From Hydractinia symbiolongicarpus (lineage: Eukaryota > Cnidaria > Hydrozoa > Anthoathecata > Hydractiniidae), in assembly GCF_029227915.1 (NCBI RefSeq), contig NC_079886.1, positions 5,208,001-5,272,000 on the forward strand: 64,000 nucleotides of DNA. Direction: 5' to 3'. Made by a program: the position numbers and the translations under genes. Shown here piece by piece: positions 45,801 to 58,003 of this stretch; the first letter of the stretch is position 1, and each line of letters opens with the position of its first letter. Under the pieces are notes generated by a model, which was given only the letters and a program-made list of their open reading frames with translations, made no database searches and was not told where the DNA came from.

Positions 45801-48800
45801 AAGATTAATTTTTTTTCACATGGCCTTAAAAAGGGTTTTTATCTGGTCGTTTATTTACAAGGATGCGTTTTTTTAAACACGCTGGGAACGAGGTTGGTCC
45901 CAATAATATGGCCTCGTATTGCCATGCTGTTTTGTCAAAAATGTTTTAACATTTAGCCAGAAGAATTTTAAAAAACTCGGAAAACCGGGACCCACGATGC
46001 CGAAGTATGACACAGAACATTATTGAAGGACCTAGTACCCAGGACTCTATAACAGGAAGCAAGGCCAAAGTTAAATTTAAGTAAATAAACGCTAGTAAAT
46101 AATACTTTGTCTCTCCTCTGGCAAACATTTTTAAAAGACGTTTTTAATATCGCTAATTTGTTAGTAAAATATACCTGCGAACATGATTAGATTGTAAATT
46201 TTTGGATGGCTTTGCTAGTCGCGTTTCTGTTACATAAAGAAATGCTTCAACTGGTTTTCCTTGTCTCGAGGCTTTTGAAATGTTTAGTGAATTACCGTGT
46301 ATTACTCTATCGTGTATTACTCTATCGTGTATTACTCTATCGTGTATTACTCTATCGTGTATTACTCTATCGTGTATTACCCTATGGTGTATTACTCTAT
46401 CGTGTATTACTCTATCGTGTATTACTCTATCGTGTATTACTCTATCGTGTATTACTCTATCGTGTATTACTCGAACGTTAGTCAAATCAGGTCTAATTAA
46501 GTGTATAAACGGCAGATGTAGGTCAAGGAAATATAAATACACTTACGTGAACAGTCAGCATTTAATATTCTCACACCACTCCTTTTTTGATTTAATTAAC
46601 AGTGTTTTGCGGATTTCGTGTGGTTAGAGTGGATATTATGAGGTTGACCATAAATCCACCTTTTCCCATCTTCGCAATTATGGCTAAATAGATGCCATTT
46701 ATGAAATTTAATTTTGTTGAAATGCACTGTGTTGGAAATCAGCCAGCATAGTTTTTTTAATTGTTTCAAACTTGAATACTGTAATTTAATGCGATCATAA
46801 ATTTGAATATAAAAGATACCAATCTACCACAGTCATTCCTTTAAATTGCTTTTTTAAAGGATATCTCACTTACTATGGCAAAATTAAACGGAGTTTCAAT
46901 GTTCAAAGCAAGCCTAATGCTAAATTCACACTGTCGCGTGTTTACTCACTTTAAAATTAAATTTACCTTAAGATTGTTTATGCCCGATTGTTTAAAAAAG
47001 AATTTAGGATACTGAAATAGTTCAGACACATATTTAGTATATTCATTATTTCTCAAAGCTTCTGGGTTTTTTTACAAAAATTATTTATTAAATGTAAAAG
47101 CAAATTAAATTATCTATAAGATAATATAAATATTTAATTTTTTAGTCATAATTAGTAGCCATAAATCTAAATTTTTGTTTTTCACTAAAACGTCCGAAAC
47201 TCCTCTCCGTTTTATTTTTTTCAAATTATGAAAATATGGCAAAGGATTGTTACTATGATAATGTTAAACTGATATGGTCAGCATTAACATACGACACAAA
47301 AAAAATTGAATTAGGAAGTTTGACTCTGTTCTCAAGAAAAATTGAAATGGGGTGCAACCAAAAATTGACATGGCGTGCAATCAAAAAATTGACAAGGGGT
47401 GCAACCAGAGTATTGCACCATATTATCATAGGACATGAAATAAATTGAATTAGAAGGATTGCCTCCGTTGTCAAAAAAAATAGGAACAGGGTGCAAATAA
47501 AAATCTGCCATAGGATGCAACCAAACTGTCACAAACATTAAGGGAATACCACCACTTTTGACGTGTACGTCCGTGATGCCATGTATATATCATCTTTTTG
47601 ATTGCAGGTTAGTGTTCTTTATCAACACGTTTTTATCACGGAACAATCACGGGGCTGATTCGATCGAATCGATGAACATGGATGGCTCCAACGTAAAACG
47701 ACTCCATCTCTTCAATGAGAAAGACATACCAAAGCGACTCCGACAAACGCAGCCCAATACTGTCGTGAAGCCGACGTATGATATAGCGGTGGATCAAAAA
47801 TCGAACAGGCTTTTCTGGGTGCATATGACAGAGTATCGAATTTATAGCATGGATTTTAATGGTAAGGTATTAAGTCGTTGTTTTTTTAAACGCTGTGGAT
47901 TAAGAATTAGAACCTGTTAGGTTTGTTGTTTTTTGAGAATAGTGTGGTGGCTGTCCGTGAGGATTAGAAAATTAGACTGTTTTGATCATCTGCAAATGGT
48001 GCAATTTATGTAGTATAAAACATTGTTTTTTCTGGTAATTAAATAAAAATGTTTTTGTGCTTTTTTTGTTTTGTCGTTTGTTTCAAAATTTATATGGGTT
48101 ATCTTCCTTACTTATTGTCACGCGTACGAAGTGGTAGACACACCAACTGTGCTTACGTGCTGAGTTTTTTACTATCCTGTCTGTAATAGCATCGCATCAT
48201 AACGGCTACTTTGGTAACAGTGTCAATATAAACTGCAGAATTTATTTACGCAGTTTGCAGATCAAATGTTCCGACAAAATCAACCCTTATTTTGGGAAAG
48301 TTTATTCTCTGTGTACATTTTATTCTTAAATTTTAGCACACACTACATTTATTTGGTAGTTATAAAGACCTCTGTAAGTTTCGGCAGGATTCGTGTAGCT
48401 GTTACATGTCATCACAAATTAATGGCGATTAGTAAATTGAAGCTTGTTTTATTTAGGACAAAAGAAAAGGGAGCGTGTTGCATTTCATGGGAACGAGTAT
48501 AAAGCAAAAGCAATTGCTGTTCATGAAAATTTGTTGTATTGGGTGGATAACGAAATCAAAACAGCGCGAGAGAAGTTAAAGAGGTCCGAGCTTCATCATC
48601 TAGAACAGAATCGCAAGATTTCTTATTTTCCGCGAATATACGAACTCGTGAATGACATTCTCGTGGTTGATTTCACACGGATGGAAGGTAGAATTTTTTT
48701 CTTCTCCATCTCATCTGCTTCGTTATTAAAAAAATTTTAAATGTGTACCTCTGATACTTTCTTGGTTGGGATTTAGATAGGAACATTTTCAATAAGAAGT

Positions 48801-50821
48801 TATAATATGTATTTCATATTTTTGTTTAGTTGATAATCCGTGCAAGATTGATAATGGCGGGTGCAGTCATGTTTGTTATAGCACCCTAACAAAGAGCGGA
48901 CATACGGTGACTCAATGTGGGTGCCCACTTGGATACGTGTTGCCGTATGGTAACACAACACATTGCACAGGTATGTAATTTCGCATTTTCTTGTTTGTAA
49001 ATTTGGAACATCCACTTATACGTTATAGAGTTTCCTATATGAAGAGGTTTAATAAAACTAAATTCTATATTTCTTTAGCTTAGCTAACAATTAGTTTAAC
49101 TGCAATTAAGCAAAATAGCTAGCCCTTGCTTCAGTTTCTAACTTTTCCAACAATGATGGCGGCATTGTAGTAATTGACTCTTTTTTTGCAGTGAGAGATC
49201 GAAAAACTTGTCCCGTTGTGTGCAATAATCAATGTCAGGTACCGACCACTCATTGCAGTGAAATTACTGAATGTGAAATTGGATTGACGGAGTCGGATTG
49301 CAGTAAGTTACCTTTTTAGGAGGAGGAATAACGTTTGTATGAGTTGACTGTTGCAAAAGCTGTTATTAACTATGCCTGTACGTTTGATTTATTTAGCATG
49401 CAGAGAGAAGGAGTTTCGTTGTGTTCGTGGAAATTGTGTCCCTGCTAGTGCTATGTGTGATGGGACATTTCATTGCGTTAATGGTGAAGATGAAGATGAA
49501 AGGTCATGCAGAATTTTTTTCAGTAAGTTTTTTACTTATTCTCTGTTGCTACAGTTTGAATTTGCGAAACACATTAAAGTTTGAATCATTTTTGCGAGAG
49601 TGGGACATTGTTCTCCGTTGAAATGAAAATTAAACCGTTGTTCTCCGTTGAAATGAAAATTAAACCGTCATGTGTCAACGATTGTGTAGATTTATTAATT
49701 TATTTATTTGTTTCGTTAAAACCTATTTAGCTGTTTTTATAGACTCGACAAAAGATAAAATATCAACGTTGACTCCAACGAAGACAGTGAAAATTCACGA
49801 CGAAGGTAGCGAATACTCTTACACTGCTGGTATAATCTCGGGTGCGCTTGTCACAACTCTCATCTTTGTGTGTGTGCTTTACATCGTGTGCATGCGCCAT
49901 CACAAAAGAATGAGACTGCTCAACAAAGATCAAAATCTTCAGACCAAATATACAGTTAGTGAAGAGCCTGTTATTTTCTTCCCGTCCATTGGCGATAGAC
50001 AAAAATCAGTCGCAGAGTCTTTAATTTCGACCGGAGTTACTTTAGCGCCCAACTTCGATTTAAGATACATCACTGGCTCTTCTACTGCTGTGGCAGATAG
50101 TGTTTTGCTTCCGTTAAATCCGCCACCATCAGTAATGTCTTCTGAGATGACTCTCAGTAGGAGGGCGGATGATTATAATAGCAACTATTACGACGAGAGG
50201 GAACTCCCTGTACCGCCAGCCACGCCTCTGTACATGCCAAGCGATGTTGAGTCGATTCTAACAGATAATGAGAAAGTTGCTTCAATCAAACCAAAAGTGC
50301 AACAACCGCCGCAATGTATTTATTGTCAAAAAGAATCCTGTGGATATATGAGCCAGACGTCGAGTACTGACGGTGTGTCATGTGTAAATCCGCCATCTTT
50401 GGCAAGCTCTTATATTTCATCAAACCGCAAACCATTTTACAGAAGTCATCGCTATATTTCACTAGAGACTTTAAATAGCCAACCTTTGACACGTAAGTTG
50501 TCTTACCTAACCAGCATCGCGGATACAGTGGGTAACGAAGAAAGAATATTACCTTCCCCCGCCAGCGAGGCAAGTTTTTCACGGTACGCATCGGAAGAAA
50601 GTGTTGTTACCGTAAGGGAATTAAAAAACTCCGAGGATGAGGATGGATTCTCTTCAAGCGCGAACTTTTGTTCTTATGCCCCTCCTCCGTCGCCAGGGAC
50701 AGAATATGCATCTGACATGAATGACTTTCAAGAGTTTAGGCACGACGAAGAGGAAGCGTTTGAGGTAGATTTTTTATTGGATTCACACCGATCAGTATCG
50801 ATGGAAAGTGGATTATTTTAA
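36339..50821 (+). CDS. LRP5/6: LRP5/6-type Wnt co-receptor
   Basis: Nineteen exons join in frame to 1725 residues: 36339-36393, 37964-38169, 38530-38714, 39361-39758, 39841-39966, 40045-40248, 41746-41941, 42030-42354, 42725-42914, 43164-43575, 43665-44071, 44493-44618, 45134-45527, 47608-47861, 48457-48687, 48830-48970, 49192-49302, 49397-49522, 49731-50821. A signal peptide (exon 1) leads into four YWTD-type beta-propellers, each closed by an EGF-like domain (residues about 282-323, 566-628, 902-943, 1237-1283). A degenerate cysteine-rich module (exon 17) and one clear LDL-receptor class A repeat (FRCVRGNCVPASAMCDG) follow. A transmembrane helix lies at about 1395-1417. The tail has PPPSP-type motifs (NPPPSVMSS, VPPATPLYMPSD, APPPSPGTEYASD) that in this family are phosphorylated by GSK3/CK1 to bind Axin. 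It acts at the plasma membrane with Frizzled in Wnt/beta-catenin signalling. Vertebrate forms have three class A repeats and five PPPSP motifs, so both are reduced here. Confidence 0.93.
46293..46472. repeat. 15-bp minisatellite, ~12 copies, in an LRP5/6 intron
   Basis: The unit TCGTGTATTACTCTA is repeated head to tail about 12 times, almost perfectly; one unit differs (CCTATGG). Because 15 is a multiple of 3, open frames appear on both strands with five-residue repeats, none of them genes. It lies in the intron between exons 13 and 14. Confidence 0.95.
47281..47530. repeat. Short direct repeats with GGGGTGCAACCA motif
   Basis: The motif AAATTGACA-(T/A)GG-GTGCAACCA occurs several times at spacing of about 25-35 bp. 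The block CGACACAAAAAAAATTGAATTAGGAAG near 47292 returns as GACATGAAATAAATTGAATTAGAAGG near 47432. Two nested, degenerate repeats in LRP5/6 intron 13, close to the exon 14 acceptor. Confidence 0.55.
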
Positions 50822-52228
50822 AGATATGTTTATATGTATATATTCCATTTTTTATGTAGAACTAATTATTCGCACAATCTATATTATTTGATAATATGCA
50901 TAGCCAAAGCTTTTGCCAAATATTATTTTCCTATAATACCAACCGAATGAAAATAGATTGTTTGTTTGTTTTGTTTTTGTTACTCCGAATGATCAGCTTC
51001 AGAAATTCATAGGAATTCTTATTCAACTCAACAAAAGTAGTTGAATTTTGGATGTAAATTATATCCAAATTAAAGGAGAGGCGAACAAAAAAATTTATGT
51101 GTCAGCCACAAAATAAATTTTCATCGAGGCAGCAAAAATTAAGGAACTTCTAAATCCCAAAATCTAATAAAATAACTACACACAAATTGTACTTACCAAC
51201 AAACACTGAAGATAACCCAAAATATTTTACATGCAATCGTAGTTCCAGTATTTTATAACCTTCAATAAGATGGCGACAAATTCGATAAATACACAGACCG
51301 AAAACTTTCCACAACAAATAGAACGTGCAACGGGTTCAGCGTTTACAAATCTTTCACATTCATGGATGGGAGAAAAAATGGTATTTTGTGACAAACTTCG
51401 ATAAACCCATGTTTTACGGAACAATCCAGACCAGCGTATCTGGTCCTTGAAATTAACCCTGGAATCATGAATTTTCAATCAGCAGCCGTGCCCGCACTGT
51501 TCGCCCCTCCTTCAACCTATAACATGAAAGGCACAGAAAATAAGTAGCATTATGGGATACATTATCGTTATAGATTTTGTTACAACATTTCGTGTTAGCA
51601 AATAGTAGCCACCCCAAGCATTATTTCAGGGTGGAGAAGAAAAAGAATTGTTCTAACTTAATGCTGTCGTGTCGACAACCATGCATATCTACAATTCCTG
51701 ACGTCATATATTGTAAAAGCGGGTAAAATTTCGGAATTCATCCCACGATTCTATAAAAGACCTTTTTAGCTGCAGCAAAAAGTAGTCTGGGTTATGTAAA
51801 TTTTAAAAATCGCAATTTTTATTAGCACCACAAGCCGGCAAAAAGCTACACAAATGTGAAACTCAAACGTGATTTTAATCACGCTTAGAATTTAATCCCC
51901 AACCTCCATGCCCTAAAATCAAAATTGAAATTGTATATCGGCAAAACATTGGTTAAATCTTGGTCAAAATGTTAGTCACTAAAAGACTTGGTAACTTTTG
52001 TCCGACCAAAAATTTTGTCCCACTAATAATTTTGTCCATATTTAAATTAATGGGAGTTTAGGGCTACGTTTTAACACTTGTAGAAACCCTAAGTTGTATA
52101 CTAAGTGGGGGTCCGCTTGTAATGAAGGTACTTTGTGTTAAAAAAACAGCATGTGATCTGTGCAAGTCATTATAAATATTGAAAACCGACAGATGCAAGC
52201 CCTTTACCCACATTGCATTTAACAGATT
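50822..52228. other. 3' flank of LRP5/6, no gene recognised
   Basis: Probably includes the LRP5/6 3' UTR; an AATAAA occurs near 51110, a plausible polyadenylation signal. The minus-strand frame at 51227-51478 has no motif. Nothing else recognised. Confidence 0.4.
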
Positions 52229-52800
52229 ATGGTACGACGAAAATTGAAAAAAAAAACACTAAAAGAAAGAGATTATCTTCCCAACAAAAAGTGCAAAAGA
52301 GATAAATTTGGTCTATCTTCAATTGCTTCAGTTGGTGTCAAAACAGAACCAGACAATGTAAATGAAATTGACTTTGGTGTCACACATGATCTAACTTCTC
52401 CTAAAAATTCCTCTTTCTTAATGTCACCAACCAGTTCATCAACAGATCTTTCATCATTATTATCACCTAGTGGGACAACTCTGTTATCACCCACTTGCTC
52501 AACCCCATCAATGTTTGCTTTAGAATTAGATATTCCAATGTTATCAACAACTATGTGGAACTATGCGGGATACAGACTGACAGTTTTTATCTGTGACGAT
52601 TCCTCTTTTGCTTTCTTCGTACAGAACAGATCAATATTATCATAGGAGGAGAGTGCTTTTGTATTTCCAGCACAGCGACTTCTGCAATGTCAGCTTTACA
52701 ATGACCTGCAGCGTACACACAAACTGCAAGATAGTTCATCCCCGATCGAGACCTATCAGCACAATACTGTCATTATGGGTTGGACAAAAATAATGGGTCG
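52229..52800 (+). pseudogene. Coding-like fragment, possibly of a CLOCK-like bHLH-PAS protein
   Basis: An ATG opens 138 codons that look genuinely coding: a lysine-rich start, a sumoylation-like GVKTEPD, then serine/threonine/proline-rich blocks typical of a transcription-factor disordered region. A different frame at 52664-52732 reads AQRLLQCQLYNDLQR, and after another shift IVHPRSRPISTILSL. This order resembles the glutamine-rich coiled segment of CLOCK/NPAS2 proteins. No introns are needed between the blocks, which suggests a retrocopy or decayed exon. The CLOCK link is weak pattern recognition from memory and could be wrong; that it is a broken protein fragment is more secure. Confidence 0.35.
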
Positions 52801-55136
52801 CGCAAAATTTTAGTCAGACTTAATGTTAGTCACCTCGCCAAAATTTAGTCACTTTTAACAGATGTTCAATAAAATACGTTCCGACTTTTCTACGAACATC
52901 GAAAATGACGCTTCTTTTCACATCTCCCTAACAATGTGACACAAGAAGAAATACGTTTGTTAATGAAATTGGATTTTCGCTAGACGGTGAGCATTGCATA
53001 CAGCTAGAGTCAAAAAGGGACATTATTTTAGACTTAACGCTTCCCTAACACTTCACCAAGATAGTAGAAGCTGTTGTATTCGTTCACTAAAAAAGGCCGC
53101 CAAAAAATAAATTGTCTAAAAGTCAGTAGATGTTCTCATACAAATGCTAAGAGTTCGCAATAAGTAGAGTTCTTACATTTTTCCTCTGGTGTAAACGTTC
53201 CCTGCGCTACGACGTCAGTTATTGTTTGTCAGGATATACAAATTTGGAAGTTAAGAAATTTTTCTTTATCTTAAAACCGATTGCAACTTTTAGTTCCCAA
53301 AATAACATCTTATCGTGCAGTAGGCTGTCAAATCTTTTTATTTCGTACAAACTTGAGCGCGACTCAATAAAACTATATGTCTGCGGAGTTAGACGCAGTG
53401 TGAGGGAACTTATGGTCACACTCTGAAGGGACCCTTTGACTACATCCATTAATCCGTGAAATTTCACTTTTCATTACATTGATTTGTGCTAGTAATTTAT
53501 CGATTTTTTTCTTTAGATACCAAAAATTACATCAATTTAATATCAACTTTAAATCCTAAACCCTTAGGCCTGGCTTAGAATAAGTTGATTTAAATCGTTT
53601 GCGAATTTAACTTTGTTCCGTGGAGGTTTCTTACGCCAGGAATTCCGCCGTTCAATTATATGGTATATCGCATATCTTTTGATCGCCATTTTTTGGTGAA
53701 AGTTTTGTATTGCTTTGTTTGTCATTCTTTCGTCCTCAGAGTCGAAAGCTAAGTCCGCGATTCAGTATTCGTTGACAGTTTCCTAGTTCTTTCTATCGGC
53801 AATACTGATCTATTTAATACGTTTTTTTTAACCAACTTCGTATCTTCTTGTAGGAAATATTTTGCACCTTCAATATTTTCCTCTGCTATGCTGTTACCAC
53901 CTTTGCAAGTGTTTTGTCAATACTTTTGCAAAAGTAAAACTAATGAAAGTTTCCTTCTAATTCCAGATGCACTGATCACGACTTCAGTTGAGTAGCCATT
54001 TCACTCTTTTTTGGACTTACATGGCGATTTACGCACCAACTATTCCTACCGCTTGAAGAGTTTCCTCCTAATGCCTGTCGAATGTTTTACAGACAATTTC
54101 AGCAATACGGTCGTCGAGATTCGCTTGGGTGTTCCATTTTCAATTTGCAATTCTGCAGCAGAACTGCAGAGGCTTATGCAACACAACGTGGAACATTTAT
54201 ACTCACTGTAATATACGCATGCACATACTCCGCAGTCATATTGTATTGTAATCCAGAATCCGAAAAAACTCGGAAACAACACAAGTAAAAAAATAAATTT
54301 TTTGCGTCTATTATCAGGTTATCACGACGTCATCACGACGTCATCAATTTGTCTACGCAAGTTGTGTTTTCTCGCTGTTAGTCAAAGGTGGTAGCTGTGA
54401 GAAACAGCGAATAAACTCCTCTAATTTTTCGACTGATGACATTTATTAAAAAAAGTTTTTGAAATCTCGATTTACTGAACATTTCCGGACCGTCGCGTTA
54501 ATTGTTCTATAATGCGGACATCGCAGAAACTGCGCATTTCCAACTTTCCTCACCCGCCCTTCGCACCTACCCGAGCATTTTGGCTGCGAGCATTTTTCAG
54601 GTGACACTGTTTTGCCATTTCGAGAACTGGCCGTTTCTTAAAACTATGATTGTAGTTAAATAAACTTAGTGGAGTTATTGTATTTCACTTTTGAGTTTGA
54701 GGCCTAAAACATTGAAACGGGTAAAAATAACATAAGCTTTCGTCTGGGTCACTAAGGTCAAACTTCTCACCGCTGGACTTACAAACCTGGTTCTTCTAAA
54801 CAGACAAGTTGATAAACCGTATTCATTTTCTTGACCAGGGTTCCAGACTCTGCACAATAGAGGTAATGAATTTTTTTTAAAAGGCCTTTGCTGACTGCAT
54901 CGAAAAATAATTGACAGGTCTTTTCCTAAGTTCTGCTGGATTTTCTCCACGGGGTATATTGACTACAATCGTGGACATTATGAAACAAATCAGAAATTCA
55001 CATAAAATTTGAGTTTGCAAACCCTTCCCCTCTCCCCTAAGTCAATATGGTAAAGTTAAAACCCTCTAAATGCATGTCTGGGCTATCCACAACATTAAGT
55101 TTTTTAAATAATGTGCACCATTAATGTCTCGTTCCA
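52801..55136. other. Intergenic, no gene recognised
   Basis: Short open frames without motifs. A doubled CATCACGACGT occurs at 54325-54345, giving two close CRE-like GACGTCAT sites. A reading near 54120-54210 is open on both strands but has no domain. No RNA gene or clear element boundary seen. Confidence 0.4.
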
Positions 55137-55603
55137 CCTCGTTCCCAGAGCTTTTTGCCTCGTTGATTAAGTTTATAGCGGCGAAAAGGACCTGGAACAG
55201 GTTGGTCACATGATATTTTCTAATCTATGGTAATTATACCCGAAAAACAATTTATGAACACCTATTGCCCGGCAAAACTTGATTTCTGTCATGCGCGGGT
55301 GTTTTAAGTAAACAAAAATACAACAAATATGGCGGTCGATTTACTTTGTGGAGTGGTTAAAAGGACCAGGTAAAGTTTGCATAAACTTTAGGAAGGCTCG
55401 TTTGAGAATTATGTTAGAAAAAGAAAATACCATTTTTAGTTCCACATGATATGAAGCGCCAAATTTGCATCCCAATATCTTCAGAATTTCAAAATTTTTC
55501 AATATATCTAGGCATTTTTGTACCACGTGACCAGCCTGTGCCGGGGTTATTGTTGGCCACTCCGTAATAACGGCTCAGGGACCACAAGACCCTGGGGACG
55601 AGG
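55137..55603. mobile_element. MITE-like element with CCTCGTCCCCAG termini
   Basis: The left end CCTCGTTCCCAGAG and right end CCCTGGGGACGAGG are inverted copies of the same terminus seen at 57623-57696 and 61606-61720. The 467-bp interior has no transposase frame. It may be a nested or merged pair of shorter elements, because the interior is much longer than in the other copies. Confidence 0.5.
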
Positions 55604-57205
55604 TTGTGTCTCGCTATATTATGCCCACGATTATAGTCGCTGTTTCAAAATTGACGAAGGGACGATGTCTTATACATTTTTCGGTTAACGTTTTGAACTC
55701 TACACAATAAAAGCATCAAAACAAATTTGAACAAACACTTTTTCTTATGAACGGACCAATTATGAGGTCAGCAAATTTCTAAATATCTCCAATCCTTTCC
55801 ATTGTTCTTCTAGTGGAGTAAACTCAAGAAATTTTTTCTTATCGGCCGCCTAAAGGCGGTCCCACCAGCGGTGAAGGGGCTGAAATGAGTGGCGAAGAAT
55901 GACGGAGTTAATTAGCTCCGTAAAAAGAAGCATTATCTCCATCAACTCACGCGTACGCTTGGTCCGATGGAAATTTTGACAGTTTGTAGTTATTCAAAGG
56001 CACAAATCTTCGCGAGGAAAATGAATTTTACTTTCGCGAGTACACGATTTAGACGTAATTTGGCGGTGAAAAACTTTCACGATTTCGTGAAGATGGAGAA
56101 TTTTAGTGCAAAAACTTTAGCGAATGGTGGAAGTATACCAATTTCCGTAAGCAAAAATAAGCAGTGTCATGTTGGCCTTTTTGGGATGAAATACCAAACG
56201 CTAGTAAAGAAAAATTTTTTTTTGCCGAACCCGCGAAATGTAAAATCGGGCTTTATTCGCGAAAATTTGTAACCTGCGAAAGTTGAAACTTGTCACGTAG
56301 ACAATTCTTTCGCAGTTTTTGCGGAAAAAACTTTTGCAAATTTCAAAGGTTTGAATATTTCGCACTCGAAAATTCTCGCATAATGCATACATTCAGAATT
56401 TCGTGTACAGCCCGCTGGCGGTCGCCTACCCACGTGTTTTACACTGCACTAGTATATTTTTTAAATCCTGCATTCGAGCAAACAATAGTACTCCCTCCCA
56501 TTTTTGAACTGGTTTCTACATGGAACATGACATTTTTCGCTTGGGAACAAAAGGGACACGTTCCTGTTTCGCAAACCTTTTTATAAATAACTTAAAATAT
56601 AAGTTGATTTTGCTCACTCGACGAGCTTTTTTGATAGTTTTTCCAGCTGATGGAAATGGAATTTTTTTGCGGTGCCGTAAATTCGCCAGTGCCGGGGTTA
56701 TTTCGTCTCGCTGTCCCGGTATTAAAATGAAACAAAGAACCCTGTGTTTGAAAACTTACAATTATGATAATATAAAAATGTAGAAGTTATGAATAACTAC
56801 TTGATTGAAAAAGTTAAACTGCTTCTTTTACAACCAAATTTGATAATGACTAAAAAGAATATACATTCTTTTATAAGAGGCTTGTCATCTGTAAACTCTA
56901 ATTTTGAAAAAAAAAGAAAAAGTAATTTCATCCTCCCTGGTCCAGGTTAAAAATATTTTTCCGGGACCACATGTTCGTACACTGTCCTTATGTCAAAAAA
57001 GATACAAACCCTGGAAACAAGACTGAGGTTGGGAAAAATTGCTTAAAAACGCCAGGTTAACACACGTGTGATAGATTATGCATTTTGTTCTAAGGCAACC
57101 TTTACACTTCACGAAGTTTCATCTTGTGGCGAAATGAAAATTTCTTTTTGGTATCGAGTCTGGTCTTTATATACGTATACACGATTTCAATGCACAAAGC
57201 TATTT
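55604..57205. other. Intergenic, rich in TTCGCGAAA-type motifs
   Basis: Between about 55990 and 56400 the sequence has many CGCGA/TCGCG motifs (TCTTCGCGAGG, CTTTCGCGAG, ATTCGCGAAAATTTG, CGCACTCG) in both orientations. This resembles the stretch at 60480-60665 and suggests a repeat family, though I could not define ends. The open frames at 55967-56586 have no domain. No gene recognised. Confidence 0.35.
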
Positions 57206-57550
57206 CGCATGTTTACAAAGTCATGGCGTATGTTTACAAAGTAATGGCACATGTTTGCAAAGTCATGGCGCATGTTTGCAAAGTCATGGCGCATGTTTGC
57301 AAAGTTATGGCGCATGTTTGCAAAGTCATGGCGCATGTTTGAAAAGTCATGGCGTATGTTTACAAAGTCATGGCGTATGTCTGCAAAGTCATGGCGTATG
57401 TCTGCAAAGTCATGGCGTATGTTTACAAAGTCATGGCGTATGTCTGCAAAGTCATGGCGTATGTTTACAAAGTCATGGCGTATGTCTGCAAAGTCATGGC
57501 GCATGTTTGCAAAGTCATGGCGAATGTTTGAAAAGTCATGGCGTATGTGC
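57206..57550. repeat. 21-bp minisatellite, ~16 copies
   Basis: The unit GCGCATGTTTGCAAAGTCATG is repeated about 16 times with a small set of variants (GTATGTCTGC, GTATGTTTAC, GCATGTTTGC, GTTTGAAA). The unit of 21 bases keeps open frames on both strands, which look like seven-residue peptide repeats. The variants are not random: GTATGTCTGC and GTATGTTTAC types alternate in the middle. It lies downstream of the DMRT gene. Confidence 0.95.
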
Positions 57551-57622
57551 AGTTCGTACAACACAATTCCGAGTAAGCCTTCTTTTCGATCCATGTGAAG
57601 GCTAACTAAGATCTCCCACCAG

Positions 57623-57696
57623 CCTCGTCCCCAGGGTCTTGTGTTTCCTGAGTCGTCATTTAAAAATGCAAAATGAAAAATGCCCTGGGGACGAGG
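57623..57696. mobile_element. 74-bp palindromic MITE with CCTCGTCCCCAG termini
   Basis: The left terminus CCTCGTCCCCAGGG is mirrored by CCCTGGGGACGAGG at 57683-57696, around a short AT-rich core. It shares its ends with elements at 55137-55603 and 61606-61720. It is too short to code for anything. Confidence 0.75.
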
Positions 57697-58003
57697 TGGA
57701 TCTTCCACAACATTTAAAAACCACGGATTACATGTTTGACATGTGGTTGTGCGGTTTAGGTAAAGAAAAGAATTACAAAAAATTTAAACAAATTGTAAAA
57801 AAATTCTTAGAATTATATATAAAAAGAAAAACAGAGAAATATTTTTTACTACTAAAAATCAAACATAAAATCGTGTGCAGAATAAACCAAATATATACAA
57901 ATTATTAAAACTAAGAACCAAGATTTTAAACAAGTTGTCTTTTAAAGCAAAGATAAACCTGAAGAAGGATGGATAAAATTTTTATAAATGATTTATGCTA
58001 TAA
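57697..58003. other. 3' flank of the DMRT gene
   Basis: AT-rich, expected to contain the DMRT 3' UTR on the minus strand. The open frame at 57639-57908 on the plus strand is lysine-rich from A runs and unsupported. Confidence 0.45.

Noticed and set aside
46153-46627. Four overlapping repetitive frames on both strands
   Set aside because: Produced by the 15-bp minisatellite, whose unit is a multiple of three; they lie inside an intron.
54046-54288. Overlapping 66-78 codon frames on both strands
   Set aside because: Mutual shadows without any recognisable feature.
46293-57550. CRISPR-like arrays
   Set aside because: The 15-bp and 21-bp arrays have no unique spacers and the genome is clearly animal.
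57124-57708. Long frames with seven-residue peptide repeats on both strands
   Set aside because: Produced by the 21-bp minisatellite; no independent coding evidence.
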